From positions 1,302,001 through 1,366,000 of the forward strand of contig CAVRXO010000006.1 of the NCBI GenBank assembly GCA_963725185.1: a stretch of 64,000 bases of DNA, written 5' to 3'. The translations under genes were made by a program, and so were the position numbers. Source of the DNA: VAZQ01 sp963725185 (lineage in GTDB: Bacteria > Pseudomonadota > Alphaproteobacteria > Rhizobiales > Xanthobacteraceae). Under the pieces are notes generated by a model. That model made no database searches. It had not been told where the DNA came from and saw nothing but the letters and a program-made list of their open reading frames with translations. Positions 24,865 to 34,532 of the stretch are shown here, piece after piece. The first letter of the stretch is position 1; every line of letters begins with the position of its first letter.

Positions 24865-26412
24865 TTACTCCTCGATATCGAAGCGGACGCCCTGCGCGAG
24901 CGGCAGCCGGGTTCCGAAGTTGATCGTGTTGGTGGCGCGGCGCATATAGGCCTTCCAGGCATCGGAGCCGGCCTCGCGACCGCCGCCGGTCTCCTTCTCG
25001 CCGCCGAAGGCACCGCCGATCTCGGCTCCCGAAGGCCCGATATTCACGTTGGCGATGCCGCAGTCCGAGCCCGTGGCAGCGACAAATCTCTCGGCCTCGC
25101 GCATATCGAGGGTGAAGATGGAGGAGGAAAGGCCGGCGCCGACGGCGTTGTGCAGCGCGATTGCCTGCTCGAGCTCCGCGTAGCGCATCACATAGAGAAT
25201 CGGCGCGAAGGTCTCGCGCCACACCGGGCCGGTCTGCTCCGGCATCTCACCAGCGCGGGACGCACGTAATAAGCATCTTCGCCGCCGATCCCTTCGACGC
25301 GCTCGCCCACCATGGATTTGACCGCCGGCCGGCGCACCTCGGCCAGCGCCTGGCGCATGCCCTCGAAAGCGCGGCGCGTCGATCAGCGGGCCGACCAGCG
25401 TGCCGGCGTCGCGCGGATCGCCGACCTTGGCGGATGCGTAGATCCGGCGACAGCCGCGGCACCAGCGCGTCATAGACGGCGTCATGCACGAACAGGCGCC
25501 GCAGCGTGGTGCAGCGCTGGCCGGCCGTGCCCATGGCGGCGAAGGCGATGGCGCGCACCGCGAGGTCGAGGTCGGCCGAGGGCGCGACGATGGCGGCGTT
25601 GTTGCCGCCGAGCTCGAGCAGCGCGCGGGCGAACCGGGCGGCGAGGCGGGGCCGACGGCGCGGCCCATGGCGGTCGAGCCGGTCGCCGAGACGACGGCAA
25701 CGCGGCCGTCGTCGACCAGCGCCTCGCCGACCTCGCGGCCGCCGATCAGGATGCCGCAGAGCCCCGCGGGCGCGTCGCCGAAGCGCGCGCGGCGCGCTCG
25801 AACAGGGCCTGCACGGCCAGCGCGGTGAGCGGCGTCTTCTCCGACGGCTTCCACACCACCGGGTCGCCGCAGACCAGCGCCAGCGCCGCGTTCCAGCGAC
25901 CAGACCGCCACCGGGAAGTTGAAGGCGGAGATGACGCCGCACGACGCCGAGCGGATGCCAGGTCTCCATCATCCGGTGGTCGGCCGCTCGGTGGCGATGG
26001 TGCAGGCCGTACAGCTGGCGCGACAGGCCGACGGCGAAGTCGCAGATGTCGATCATCTCCTGGACCTCGCCCAGGCCCTCCGAGACGATCTTGCCGGCCT
26101 CGAGCGTCACCAGCCGGCCGAGATCGGTCCTTGGCGGCGCGCAGCTCCTCCGCCAGCAGGCGCACCAGCTCGCCGCGCCGCGGCGCCGGGACGCTGCGCC
26201 AAGCCGAGAAAGGCTTCCGCGGCCCGGCCGATGGCTGGCGTCGATCTCCTGCGGGCGCGTGATCCGCAGACATGGGCGATGAGCTCGCCGGTGATCGGCG
26301 AGACGGCCGCGAGCCCCGCGCGCGCGAATGCGCGCTCCGGCACGTCCAGCCGCGCCAGGATGGCGAGCGCTTCGTCACGGACCGATGCGAGCTTGACCGC
26401 CGACGTGCTCAT
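24865..26412 (-). CDS. Aldehyde dehydrogenase, ALDH7/aminoadipate-semialdehyde type, frameshifted
   Basis: About 510 residues are expected from ATG 26412 (MSTSAVKLASVRDEALAIL). Family motifs occur in order but in changing frames: LRAAKD.LGRLVTLEAGKI, LELGGNNAAIVAPSADLDL, the catalytic cysteine in GQRCTTLRRLFVHD, GGEDAYYVRPALV-type remains near 25270, and a clean C-terminus SDAWKAYMRRATNTINFGT, characteristic of ALDH7 (antiquitin). At least eight frame changes lie between about 25245 and 26250; one is an extra C in AAGGAC(C)GATC near 26130. It oxidises aminoadipate semialdehyde to aminoadipate with NAD(P)+. Its start overlaps the end of the saccharopine dehydrogenase gene, giving a lysine-degradation pair. 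Confidence 0.8.
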
Positions 26413-27532
26413 GATCGCGCCGAGCCCTCGAACCGTTCGTGCGGCCCGCGTTTCCGGCTTGGCGTAGACTTGGCCGAAGCGGTTCGCCAGGAAGACCTTC
26501 AGCGCGATCTCCTCCTGCCGGACGAAGCCGCTCTGCGGCAGCTGCCCGTCCGCGAGCAGGTCGAGCACGGCGCAGATCGCCGACGCGGTGGTGATCTGGA
26601 TGGCGCTCAAGGTGCGGCCGTCCACGTCGCGGCTGTAGATCTTGTTCGCGTAGGTCTCCTGCACCAGCTGGCCGTGATTGCGGCCGCTCACGGTGACGAA
26701 GACGATCACGACGTCCTGCAGCGTGGTCGGCACCGCATGCTCCAGGATGTTCTTGAGAACATCGCGGCGGTCGCGCAGGCGCAGATCGTTGAGCAGCGCG
26801 TTCATGATCGCGGCGTGGCCCGGATAGCGGATGGTGCGGTAGTTGAGGTTGCGGACCTTGCCTTCGAGCGTCTCGCACAGCGTGCCCAGCCCGCCCGAGG
26901 TGTTGAACGCCTCGTAGGTGACGCCGTCGAGCGAGAACTCCTCGCGCTCCTCCAGCGGCGGCACCTCGCGGCGCACGCCGTTCACGATCGCTTCGCAAGG
27001 CTCGCAGTATTCGTTGATCACCCCATCGGTGGACCAGGTCAGGTTGTAGTTGAGGGCGTTGGACGGATATTGCGGCAGCGCCCCGACCCGCAGCTTGACG
27101 CTGTCGAGCGTCTCGAAGCGCTTCGCCATGTCGAAGGCCACGATGGAGACGAAGCCGGGGGCCAGCCCGCACTGCGGAATGAAGGCCGCGCCGGCATCGG
27201 CCGCGAGCTCCTTGCACGCGGCGCGTGCTCGCGACGTCCTCGGTCAGGTCGAGATAGTGGGTACGGGCCGCGCGCGCCGCTTCGGCGACGACCGTGGTGA
27301 GATGGAAGGGGGCGGCATTGAGCACCGCGAACTGGCCGTTCAGCAGATCGACCAGGTTCGCGCTGTCCTCCACATCCGCAGCCGCGAGGCGAATGCGTTT
27401 GTCCGGGTCGAGCCGCGCAAGAACCTCCGGGGAGCGATCGGCGAGCGTGACCTGGTAATCGCCCGTGGCGGCCAGCAGCCCGGCGACGGTAGCGCCTATT
27501 TTCCCGGCGCCGATCACGACGACGTCCTGCAT
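26409..27532 (-). CDS. Saccharopine dehydrogenase family protein, frameshifted
   Basis: ATG 27532 begins MQDVVVIGAGKIGATVAGLL, an NAD(P)-binding GxGxxG fold, continuing to HYLDLTEDVA near 27240. After a frame change near 27225 the long second part follows (AGAAFIPQCGLAPGFVSIVA, LRVGALPQYPSNALNYNLTWS, GVINEYCEPCEAIVNG, RTIRYPGHAAIMNALLNDL). Near the 3' end the frame runs straight into the ALDH start unless one more shift is assumed, which would give TGA overlapping the ATG (ATGA). It converts saccharopine to glutamate and aminoadipate semialdehyde, the substrate of the ALDH7-like partner. An upstream ATG-like start at 27577 is less likely. Confidence 0.8.
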
Positions 27533-27573
27533 GCGCCCTCCGGCGGCTTGACCGACCGGCGGCTTGACCGCCG

Positions 27574-28092
27574 TCAACGCGCTTGAAGATGAGCGGCTTG
27601 CGCGGGCAACGAGGCGGGAAACAGCTCCCCGATCGAGAGCCGATAGGTGATCGACCCCACGATCATGCTGGCGATCAGGATGAACAGCGCTCCCCGCAGA
27701 TAGCCCCGCCGCCGCCGTCGCCGCGGCAGCGGGTGCAGCAAGCGCTCATGGGCCAGCGGAGGCGCCAGCAGGAAGGTCGCGGTCTCGCGCGGGTGCACCG
27801 CGCTCTCGGCGTTCAGGAGCGGAATCCCGGAAACGGGCGGCAGCTGCGCGGCACGCGGCAGCGCCACCGGCTTTTTTGCGGCAAGACGGGCGGACTCGCG
27901 TCGAACGAGCTGAGCCTCGCGTTCCACCCACTGGATGCTGGCCTCAAGCCGCTGAAGATCGCGGTCGTCGGCAGGCTCGGGACCGTATCCCGCGGCTGCA
28001 GGCTCGGGCTCGCAACTGGATGCGGCGGCGGATCGACGATGATCAGCGTCAGGATCCGACGGTACAAGCGAATCTCGTATCGGGAAAACCAT
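27574..28092 (-). CDS. Hypothetical protein with one C-terminal membrane helix
   Basis: The protein has 172 residues from ATG 28092 (MVFPIRDSLVPSD), with AGGAGGGA upstream. The first 140 residues are polar, with an amphipathic stretch (DLQRLEASIQWVEREAQLVRR). An arginine cluster (PRRRRRRGY) is followed by one hydrophobic helix near 142-160 (GALFILIASMIVGSITY). This suggests a tail-anchored inner-membrane protein with a cytoplasmic N-terminal part. It lies 41 bases upstream of the saccharopine dehydrogenase start on the same strand, but there is no functional link I can name. I do not recognise the family. Confidence 0.6.
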   Translation of the reverse strand: MVFPIRDSLVPSDPDADHRRSAAASSCEPEPAAAGYGPEPADDRDLQRLEASIQWVEREAQLVRRESARLAAKKPVALPRAAQLPPVSGIPLLNAESAVHPRETATFLLAPPLAHERLLHPLPRRRRRRGYLRGALFILIASMIVGSITYRLSIGELFPASLPAQAAHLQAR

Positions 28093-28273
28093 GGCAGAGA
28101 CGCTCCCTCCTGGCTTCCCCCCCTCGACTCGTTGATCCCCCCCGGACGACTGCTCGATTGAACGGATAATAGCAAGATTTCCGCCTTTCTGGAAGCGGAG
28201 ATATAGTCCCTCGCCTGCCCGGGAACTTGGCCGGCCGGGCCCGCGGTCGCACCCGGCAGTCGGACCCAAGGCT

Positions 28274-29329
28274 ATGAAAATCATAGACGTTTTGCGTTGC
28301 CTGGCGCCACCGACGAGACCCGTCATGATGAGCTGGCGGCGCACGGATCAGCGTGACAAGCGGTTTGGCCGTCGCGGCTGGGCACTCGCCGCCGCGGTCG
28401 CGGTTCTGGCCGGCTTGCTCCCCTCCGCGGCGCCCGCGGCCGACAAGGTCCGGGTGGGCAATCCCTCGGCGCAGTCCTTCTCGTTCCTGCCGTTGCGGCT
28501 TGGCATCGCGCACGGCTTCTTTTCGAAATACGGCATCGAGCCCGAAGAGGTGACGCTCAACGGCAGCGCCAAGCTGCATCAGGCCATGGCGGCCGGCAGC
28601 CTCGATATCGGGCTCGGCTCCGGGACCGATTTGATCTTCTTGATCAAGGGCGCCCCCGAAGTCGCGGTGGCGAGCATGGCCGGACCACCGCTGCTGCTTG
28701 GCGTCATCGTGCCCTACGATTTGCCGGCGCGGACCGCCGATGACCTCAAGGGCAAGCGGATCGGCGTCTCGACGGTGAACTCGCTCACGCAATGGCTGAT
28801 GCGCGAGCTGGCCCGCCAAAAGGGCTGGGGTGCCGACAGCCTGACCTATGTCACGGTGGGCGCCGAACTGCCCAACCAGGTGGCCGCCCTGGTGACCGGG
28901 CAGATCGACGCGGTAGTCAGCTCGACGGCGCTCGGCTTGCAGCTCGCCGAGGCGAAGCGGGGGCGGCTCCTGTTTCCCGCCTCCGACATCGTCAAGGACT
29001 TCATGATTTATACGATCTACGCCTCGGATCAGATGGCGCAGACGAATCCCGACACGGTCCGGCGTTTCCTCAAAGGCTGGTTCGACACCATCGCCTTCAT
29101 GCGCGCCAACAAGGACGAGACGGTGCGCGCATCGCGCGAGCGGACCAACTTCTCGGTCGAGGTCGAGGAGAAGCAATATGACCTGGTGATGCCGATGTTC
29201 TCGGATAGCGGCCGGTTCGAGCCTTCCGCGCTGGCCACCATCCGGCGCTCCTTCGTCGACCTTCGGCTGATCGACAAGGAACCCGACCTGACCAAATATT
29301 GCACCGAGCAGTTCCTTGCCGCCAAGTAA
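28274..29329 (+). CDS. ABC-type substrate-binding protein, NMT1/SsuA-like
   Basis: The protein has 351 residues. The signal region (RRGWALAAAVAVLAGLLPSAAPAA) is followed by the NMT1/THI5-like fold: SFSFLPLRLGIAHGFFSKYGIE, ASLDIGLGSGTDL-type region, DLKGKRIGVSTVNSLTQWL, VTGQIDAVVSSTALGL. Family members bind sulfonates, nitrate, thiamine precursors or aromatic acids; the ligand here is unknown. A start at ATG 28325 is also possible. It is followed after 77 bases by a second, Pht5-like binding protein on the same strand. No permease or ATPase is nearby. Confidence 0.88.
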   Translation: MKIIDVLRCLAPPTRPVMMSWRRTDQRDKRFGRRGWALAAAVAVLAGLLPSAAPAADKVRVGNPSAQSFSFLPLRLGIAHGFFSKYGIEPEEVTLNGSAKLHQAMAAGSLDIGLGSGTDLIFLIKGAPEVAVASMAGPPLLLGVIVPYDLPARTADDLKGKRIGVSTVNSLTQWLMRELARQKGWGADSLTYVTVGAELPNQVAALVTGQIDAVVSSTALGLQLAEAKRGRLLFPASDIVKDFMIYTIYASDQMAQTNPDTVRRFLKGWFDTIAFMRANKDETVRASRERTNFSVEVEEKQYDLVMPMFSDSGRFEPSALATIRRSFVDLRLIDKEPDLTKYCTEQFLAAK

Positions 29330-29406
29330 TCACGTGCAATCGGCCGGGCAGTGCCTCCGTAATTCGCTGCCGGCATCGCGCGCACTGAGAAACGAAAGGA
29401 TCCGAC

Positions 29407-30396
29407 GTGGCGACCAAGCTCTCCTTGACCCTGACTTGCGGCGATTACGAGATCACGCGGCCCTTGGCCGAGGGGCTGGTCGAGCCTGACGGCATTGCGC
29501 TGAACGTGCTCACCAACACGGCGTCGCGCGATCGCCATTGGCGCCTGGCGCGCAACGCCGAGTGCGACCTGGGCGAGTTCAATGCCTGCGCCTATTTCAT
29601 GGCGCGCGAGCGCGGCCATCCCTTCATCGCGCTACCGATCTATCCCCATCGCCGCTTCCGCCACGGCTTTGTCTTCGTCAACACCGGCAAGGGAATAAAA
29701 CAGGCTTCCGACCTGCGCGGCCGCCGGATCGGCTGCTACGGCGGCTTTCAGCCGGCGGCCTGCGTCTGGCTGCGCGGCCTGCTCGAGGAATTCTTCGGCT
29801 TGCCGCATCGCGATGCGGTCTGGGTGATACCGCGGCTCGACGAAATTCCCTTCACGCCGCCGCCCGGCCTGTCGATCGAGTTTGTTCCCCCCGGGAAAAC
29901 ACTCGATGCGATGCTGGCCGAAGGCGAGATCGACGCCATGCTGGCGCCGAGCTTCCCGGCGCCCTTTATCAAGGGCGACAAGCGCGTGGCGCGGCTGTTT
30001 CCCGATTTCAAGGCGTTGGAGATCGATTACTACCGGCAGACCGGGATTTTCCCGATCATGCATACGATCATCATCCGGCAAAGCATCGTCGAGCAGCATC
30101 CCTGGGTGCCGGCCAATCTCGCCTACGCCTTCAACCAATCAAAGCAGATCGCCTATGAGCGGCTGCGCAATCCACGCGTCCTGCCGCAAGCCTGGTCGAC
30201 CAGCGCGGCCGAGGAGCAGGCCGCGATCCTCGGCCCCGATCCCTGGGCCTATGGGCTCGCAGCCCGCAACCGCAAGAACCTCGAGACGGCGATGCGCTAC
30301 ACCCATGAGCAAGGCCTGACGTCTCGTCTGGCACCCCTCGACGAGGTGTTCGTTCCCATCGACGAAGGCATCTTTTCAGGTGTCGGCGGCTACTGA
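29407..30396 (+). CDS. 4,5-dihydroxyphthalate decarboxylase-like / substrate-binding-like protein
   Basis: The protein has 329 residues from GTG 29407 and no signal peptide. LSLTLTCGDYEITRPLAEGLVEPDGI is the characteristic N-terminus of the 4,5-dihydroxyphthalate decarboxylase (Pht5) family, a periplasmic-binding-protein fold turned enzyme. GCYGGFQPAACVWLRGLL and EGEIDAMLAPSFP follow, and then a long helical C-terminal part (AYAFNQSKQIAYERL). In Bradyrhizobiaceae such proteins are numerous and mostly uncharacterised, so the exact reaction cannot be assigned. It may form an operon with the NMT1-like protein upstream. Confidence 0.8.
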   Translation: MATKLSLTLTCGDYEITRPLAEGLVEPDGIALNVLTNTASRDRHWRLARNAECDLGEFNACAYFMARERGHPFIALPIYPHRRFRHGFVFVNTGKGIKQASDLRGRRIGCYGGFQPAACVWLRGLLEEFFGLPHRDAVWVIPRLDEIPFTPPPGLSIEFVPPGKTLDAMLAEGEIDAMLAPSFPAPFIKGDKRVARLFPDFKALEIDYYRQTGIFPIMHTIIIRQSIVEQHPWVPANLAYAFNQSKQIAYERLRNPRVLPQAWSTSAAEEQAAILGPDPWAYGLAARNRKNLETAMRYTHEQGLTSRLAPLDEVFVPIDEGIFSGVGGY

Positions 30397-30418
30397 CTTG
30401 TGATGTGCTTCACCCCTC

Positions 30419-30527
30419 ACTTGTCCCGGCCTTGAGCCGGGACCGTACCGAAACTCGGAGGTTCGTTACGGTCCCGGCTCATTAGCGCGTTTGCGCGCGT
30501 CTTCAACGCGCTACGGCCGGGACAAGT
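30419..30527. repeat. Palindromic intergenic repeat
   Basis: ACTTGTCCCGGCC at the left pairs with GGCCGGGACAAGT at the right, and an inner pair GCCGGGACCGTA/TACGGTCCCGGC nests within. It lies between two convergent genes (stops at 30396 and 30563) and would terminate both transcripts. Confidence 0.75.
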
Positions 30528-30562
30528 GTGCATCGGCCGGCGATAAAAGCAGAGACCACACG

Positions 30563-31621
30563 CTATGTCCCGTGCAGCAGCCGCGTCGGGTCGAGCGGGG
30601 TCGATCCCTGACGGATCTCGAAATGGAGCTCGGGGGCGCCGGCATTGCCGGTTTGGCCGGAGGTGGCGATGATCTCGCCGGCCTTGATCTGATCGCCTTG
30701 CTTCACGCGCAGCTCCTTTGCGTGCGCGTAGGCGGTGACATAGTTGTTGTTGTGGCGCACCAGCACCAGATTGCCGAAGGCCTTGAGCTGGTTGCCGGAA
30801 TAGATCACGACGCCATCGTCGGCGGCTTTGATCGGCGTGTTCTCGGGCACAGCGATATCGATGCCGTCGTTGCGCTGGCCATCGGCCTTGGCACCGAAGC
30901 CGGCGATGAGCTGCCCGCGGACCGGCCAGCGAAAGCGCGGCGCGGACTCTGGCTTGATCGCAGCGACAGCCGTCGGCGGCTCGGCCGGCTTGGGCACCGG
31001 CGGCTTGTGCGCGGCCGGCGCCGCTGCCTGCCGTTCAGGCGCGGGCTTTTCCTTCGGCTTGGCGTTCGCCGCTTTCAGGGGCGATTTGGTTTCGGCTTGC
31101 GTGTTCCTGCTCGGCCTGCTCTCCGGCGGCAGCACGCGCACGTCCGCTCCGCTCGCAATTTCCGTCTCGCCGCCGCTTGTGGGAATGGATTGCGGCGGAA
31201 CCGGTATCGCTACGTTGGAACGCGGCGCGGCCGGGATCGGCGAGGTGATGTAGCGCGGGACCACCAGATGCTGGCCCGGCCGCAGCGCGTTGGGTGCTTT
31301 GAGATTGTTTGCTTGGATGATGACGGCGGCGGGCACATGGTGGCGGCGGGCGATGGTGTCCACGGTCTCGCCGCGCGCGACCGTGATGGCGACGCCGCCG
31401 TCCCAGCTCCAGGAGCCGTCTTGCGCTTGGCCGAACCTTTGGTGCACCGCGCCAGCGGACGATGCTTGCGGCCGCGGGTCGTCATTGAAGGGCGCCGGCT
31501 GCGCGCTGCAACCCGCCACGCTGAAGCCGATCAGCGCCAGCACGATCGCGCGCGGCTGCGGCCTCGCGCACGGCAAGGGCGGCCGCGGCCTCAAGGATAG
31601 CCGATCGATGGCCAAGCTCAT
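30563..31621 (-). CDS. LysM and LytM (M23-like) lipoprotein, NlpD/EnvC type
   Basis: The protein has 352 residues from ATG 31621. A lipobox (ALIGFSVAGC) indicates outer-membrane or periplasmic anchoring. A LysM domain (ITVARGETVDTIARRHHVPAAVI...LRPGQHLVVP) binds peptidoglycan. A proline/alanine/lysine-rich linker follows, then a LytM domain (PVRGQLIAGFGAK...DGIDIAVPENTPIKAADDGVVIYSG). The first zinc ligand motif HxxxD reads NDGID, so it lacks the histidine, as in NlpD and EnvC, which activate amidases rather than cut peptidoglycan. The late LHFEIR is retained. Its role is therefore cell-division septum splitting by activation of a partner amidase. Confidence 0.9.
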   Translation of the reverse strand: MSLAIDRLSLRPRPPLPCARPQPRAIVLALIGFSVAGCSAQPAPFNDDPRPQASSAGAVHQRFGQAQDGSWSWDGGVAITVARGETVDTIARRHHVPAAVIIQANNLKAPNALRPGQHLVVPRYITSPIPAAPRSNVAIPVPPQSIPTSGGETEIASGADVRVLPPESRPSRNTQAETKSPLKAANAKPKEKPAPERQAAAPAAHKPPVPKPAEPPTAVAAIKPESAPRFRWPVRGQLIAGFGAKADGQRNDGIDIAVPENTPIKAADDGVVIYSGNQLKAFGNLVLVRHNNNYVTAYAHAKELRVKQGDQIKAGEIIATSGQTGNAGAPELHFEIRQGSTPLDPTRLLHGT

Positions 31622-31771
31622 GACGCCCTCACGCACGCGACAACAGGCAGCGCCAGGAGCTAACGACCATCGGGTAAATGGAGCTTTAAGCGTCCGCGAC
31701 CGCTCACCCCTACCTGGATGCCATCAACAAACAACCCGGCCGCGACATTGCGCCGCGGCGCGCGCTGCCGT

Positions 31772-32839
31772 TCAAGGCTTGTCGAAGACCATCACCTTGG
31801 AGACGAAGGCATTGACGTCGCGGACATGGATCAAGCCGCAGTCCCGCGCCATCGCGCCGAAGTCCTCCCTGATGTAGCTGGCATAGTAAGGCTCGTGATA
31901 GTTCTGCGGAAACAGATCGAGCATGCCGTCATAGTCCGGCTCGTCGCCGATTTGAAGCGAGTTGAGGACGACCAGGCGGCCGCCGCGCTTGAGCACGCGT
32001 GCAAGCTCGCCAAAGACGCCGCGGCGCACCTTGGGGGGCAGCTCGTGGAACAGGAAGCTCGCCGTCACCGCATCCCGGCTTTCATTCGCTAGCGAAAGCG
32101 CCTCCGCCTTTGCGACGATCAGATTGATCCAGCACCAGCGCTTCAAATGACGCTTCGCCTCCGCCACATAGGCCTCGGACATGTCGACGCCGAGCGCGGG
32201 GAGGCGCGGCCAAGCCTGCTTGAGGAAATCGAGCGCGCGGCCGGTACCGCAGCCGACGTCGAGAAGGCGCAGGCGCCGCTGATCGCGCCCGGCAAAAACC
32301 TCATGCAGCGGCGGCAGCGCCTGTCGGCGGGTCGCGTTCGCGGTTCCGTGCAGGAGCACCTCGACCTGCGTGTCGTAGCGCTGCGCCGAATCCGGCGTGA
32401 GCCAGCCGCCGGTCTGGAAGTGGAAGTTTTGCAGATAATAGCGAGGCCGCTTGCCACGGGTTTCCTGGCTCAGCACCTGCCGCGTCTCACCGGCTTCGCG
32501 GCGGCGATGAATGTCGGGCAGGTCCTCGAAGAACAGCCGCGAGCGTTTCAGCAGCGTCGCCAGCGAGCCGTCATGATCCGCCGGCAGCGGATAGATGCCG
32601 GCTTCGACGTTGGCGAGATCTTGCCGGAAGAGGGCGGCCATATCGGCATAGAGACGATTGCGGCCGGGCACCGGTGCTGCGGTATGGGCTCGCGGCCGCG
32701 TGCTCTCCCCGGAGCGCCGGCGCGCCGTCTCCGACAATCGCCGCATGACGGCATTGTGGCCCACATACCAGGCAAGGCGCGGCAGCTGGCGGGCGCCATA
32801 AGCGATGCGGGTGGCGAAGCGAGAGAGCGGATCGGCCAT
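31772..32839 (-). CDS. Class I SAM-dependent methyltransferase
   Basis: The protein has 355 residues from ATG 32839. A helical N-terminal region of about 120 residues (LYADMAALFRQDLANVEAGIYPLPADHDG) precedes the methyltransferase core: LRLLDVGCGTGRALDFLKQ, ALGVDMSEAYVAEAKR, AVTASFLFHELPPKVRRGVFGEL and LKRGGRLVVLNSLQIGD. The N-terminal region containing RYYLQNFHFQTGGWL is shared by many methyltransferases of unknown substrate in Alphaproteobacteria and Cyanobacteria. The gene is convergent with no close partner. Confidence 0.85.
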   Translation of the reverse strand: MADPLSRFATRIAYGARQLPRLAWYVGHNAVMRRLSETARRRSGESTRPRAHTAAPVPGRNRLYADMAALFRQDLANVEAGIYPLPADHDGSLATLLKRSRLFFEDLPDIHRRREAGETRQVLSQETRGKRPRYYLQNFHFQTGGWLTPDSAQRYDTQVEVLLHGTANATRRQALPPLHEVFAGRDQRRLRLLDVGCGTGRALDFLKQAWPRLPALGVDMSEAYVAEAKRHLKRWCWINLIVAKAEALSLANESRDAVTASFLFHELPPKVRRGVFGELARVLKRGGRLVVLNSLQIGDEPDYDGMLDLFPQNYHEPYYASYIREDFGAMARDCGLIHVRDVNAFVSKVMVFDKP

Positions 32840-33021
32840 AATTGGTAGCTCTGCAACTTGGTTGCCGTGCAACTGGGGCGCGTCCCATCCAATATGAGCG
32901 GGAACCGGCGCGTCTTAAAGGCCTCGCGGCCTCTTTTGCGCCGTCCAATCGCCGTTATTGCCGGGCAGGGGAGACGGGTCGGACCAAAGACGGGTCGAGC
33001 CAAGAAAAGGGGATCTATTGA

Positions 33022-33312
33022 ATGAAGTATCAAGTCCTGATTGCAACTGCTCTTGTTGCCACATTCGCGGTGCCGCTCGCTGCCCAAGCGCAGGGAGTAC
33101 CAGGCGGCATTGCGCATGGCATGTATGAAGGCAACCGCCGCGCCGGCCCGGTCGGCGCCGTGGTCGGAGGCGCCGTCGGCGGCGTGCTCGGCGGAATAGA
33201 GGGTGTCCTGGGGTTGAATTATGCTCAGGCCAACTATGCGGAACCCGAGTATGTGGAGCGCCCGCAGCACCCGGTGCGCCACTATCGAAAGCGCCGCCTC
33301 AATCCTCATTGA
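33022..33312 (+). CDS. Small exported glycine-rich protein
   Basis: The protein has 96 residues. A signal peptide with an AxA-type cleavage site (FAVPLAAQAQG) is followed by a glycine/valine-rich stretch (GPVGAVVGGAVGGVLGGIEGVLG) that may insert into or lie on a membrane, and a basic histidine-containing tail (HYRKRRLNPH). Such proteins are common in Bradyrhizobium and have no known function. GGGGAT lies upstream of ATG 33022. Confidence 0.65.
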   Translation: MKYQVLIATALVATFAVPLAAQAQGVPGGIAHGMYEGNRRAGPVGAVVGGAVGGVLGGIEGVLGLNYAQANYAEPEYVERPQHPVRHYRKRRLNPH

Positions 33313-33394
33313 GACGTCATCGTTTCAGCTAAGAGCACCCGCGACCTTCACCGCAAGTGGGGCGCGGGCGCCCTCCTGTGCCAGGCAGGGACTT

Positions 33395-33922
33395 TCATTC
33401 GCCGAGCAGCTCCTCAAAGCGGCCCCTCACGGCCGGCGCGCTAGCATTGCAAACGTCGCGCTCGCCCGGCTGAAGATGGATGGTGGAGGAGGGGAAGCAA
33501 AACTGCCGGGATGGAGCGCGCTCCCGGGTGCGCGGAGCCAACGACAATACCGACTCGGAACCGATCGTTCCCCGTTGCCCTTCATGCGGCCGCGGAGCGG
33601 ACCGCATGACGGTCTGCCTCGGTATGGAGATCGGGTTTGCCCGGCGCGCTGCCTGAGCTTGACCGTTCCGAGCCGCGTGGGCTTGTTGCGGACGCGGCAG
33701 GGACGCTTGCTTCGGCGACGCTTGCCCCAGTCCCGTGGTGGTCCCGGCCACGCCGCCGGGAGATCGGCCTTCGAACTCTTGCAGCGGCCCCAGCGGATAG
33801 GGTGACATCATGTCATCGACAGCCGGCGGCTGCATTGGGAGCAATCCCTGAGCCCCCGTCTGGCCAGACAGCGCAAGCAAGCCCGCCGCGAGGCAGGCGC
33901 CGATCAGTCTGACCGCATTCAT
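33395..33922 (-). CDS. Hypothetical exported protein
   Basis: The protein has 175 residues from ATG 33922. The signal peptide (MNAVRLIGACLAAGLLALSGQTGAQG) is clear. The mature part is proline-, alanine- and arginine-rich with low complexity (SLPRPQQAHAARNGQAQAARR) and no motif I recognise. The composition is consistent with a secreted unstructured protein. Confidence 0.5.
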   Translation of the reverse strand: MNAVRLIGACLAAGLLALSGQTGAQGLLPMQPPAVDDMMSPYPLGPLQEFEGRSPGGVAGTTTGLGQASPKQASLPRPQQAHAARNGQAQAARRANPISIPRQTVMRSAPRPHEGQRGTIGSESVLSLAPRTRERAPSRQFCFPSSTIHLQPGERDVCNASAPAVRGRFEELLGE

Positions 33923-34059
33923 CTCGTCGCTCCGAGGGTTATCAGCCGCAGATACCAACGCTACAATAGCCGAATCGGATCCGGGGACTAACAGCCCAAT
34001 ATAGCACAGCGTGTGGCGGCCAGAACCCGCTCTTTTGCCGATCAAACCGAGGAGCGATC

Positions 34060-34521
34060 ATGCTTTGGATCATGCTGCTGCTGGCGGTTCATCTTCTCGC
34101 AGCCGTATTCTGGGTCGGCGGCATGGCGTTCGCCTATACGGTGCTTCGTCCGGCGGCGCTCGCGCTCGAGCCTGCCGTGCGGCTGCCGCTCTGGCGGCGC
34201 GTGCTGGCCGGCTTCCTGCCATGGGTCGGCGTGAGCATCGTGGCGCTGCTGGCGAGCGGGCTCGGCATGATGTCCCTCCTGTTCGGCAGCCCCTCCGATG
34301 CCGCGCCCTACGTCAACATCATGGCGGCGACGGGCATCATCATGATGCTCTTGTTCCTGCATCTGATCTTCGCCCCATGGCGGCGCTTTCGCGACGCGGT
34401 CGATCGCGGCGCGCTGCCCGAGGCCGCCAAGAGCCTCAATCAGATCCGCATCATCGTCGGGATCAACCTCATCCTCGGCGTGCTCACGATCATCGTCGGC
34501 AGCACCGGACGCTATTGGTGA
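34060..34521 (+). CDS. CopD-like membrane protein
   Basis: The protein has 153 residues with four membrane helices (about 3-25, 47-70, 83-103, 128-148). LLAVHLLAAVFWVGGMAFAY and the later hydrophobic segments match the CopD domain, found in copper-resistance inner-membrane proteins and in many uncharacterised small proteins. Histidines in helix 1 could bind haem or copper. No CopC partner is nearby, so metal transport is not supported by context. Confidence 0.75.
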   Translation: MLWIMLLLAVHLLAAVFWVGGMAFAYTVLRPAALALEPAVRLPLWRRVLAGFLPWVGVSIVALLASGLGMMSLLFGSPSDAAPYVNIMAATGIIMMLLFLHLIFAPWRRFRDAVDRGALPEAAKSLNQIRIIVGINLILGVLTIIVGSTGRYW

Positions 34522-34532
34522 GGCTCGCAATC

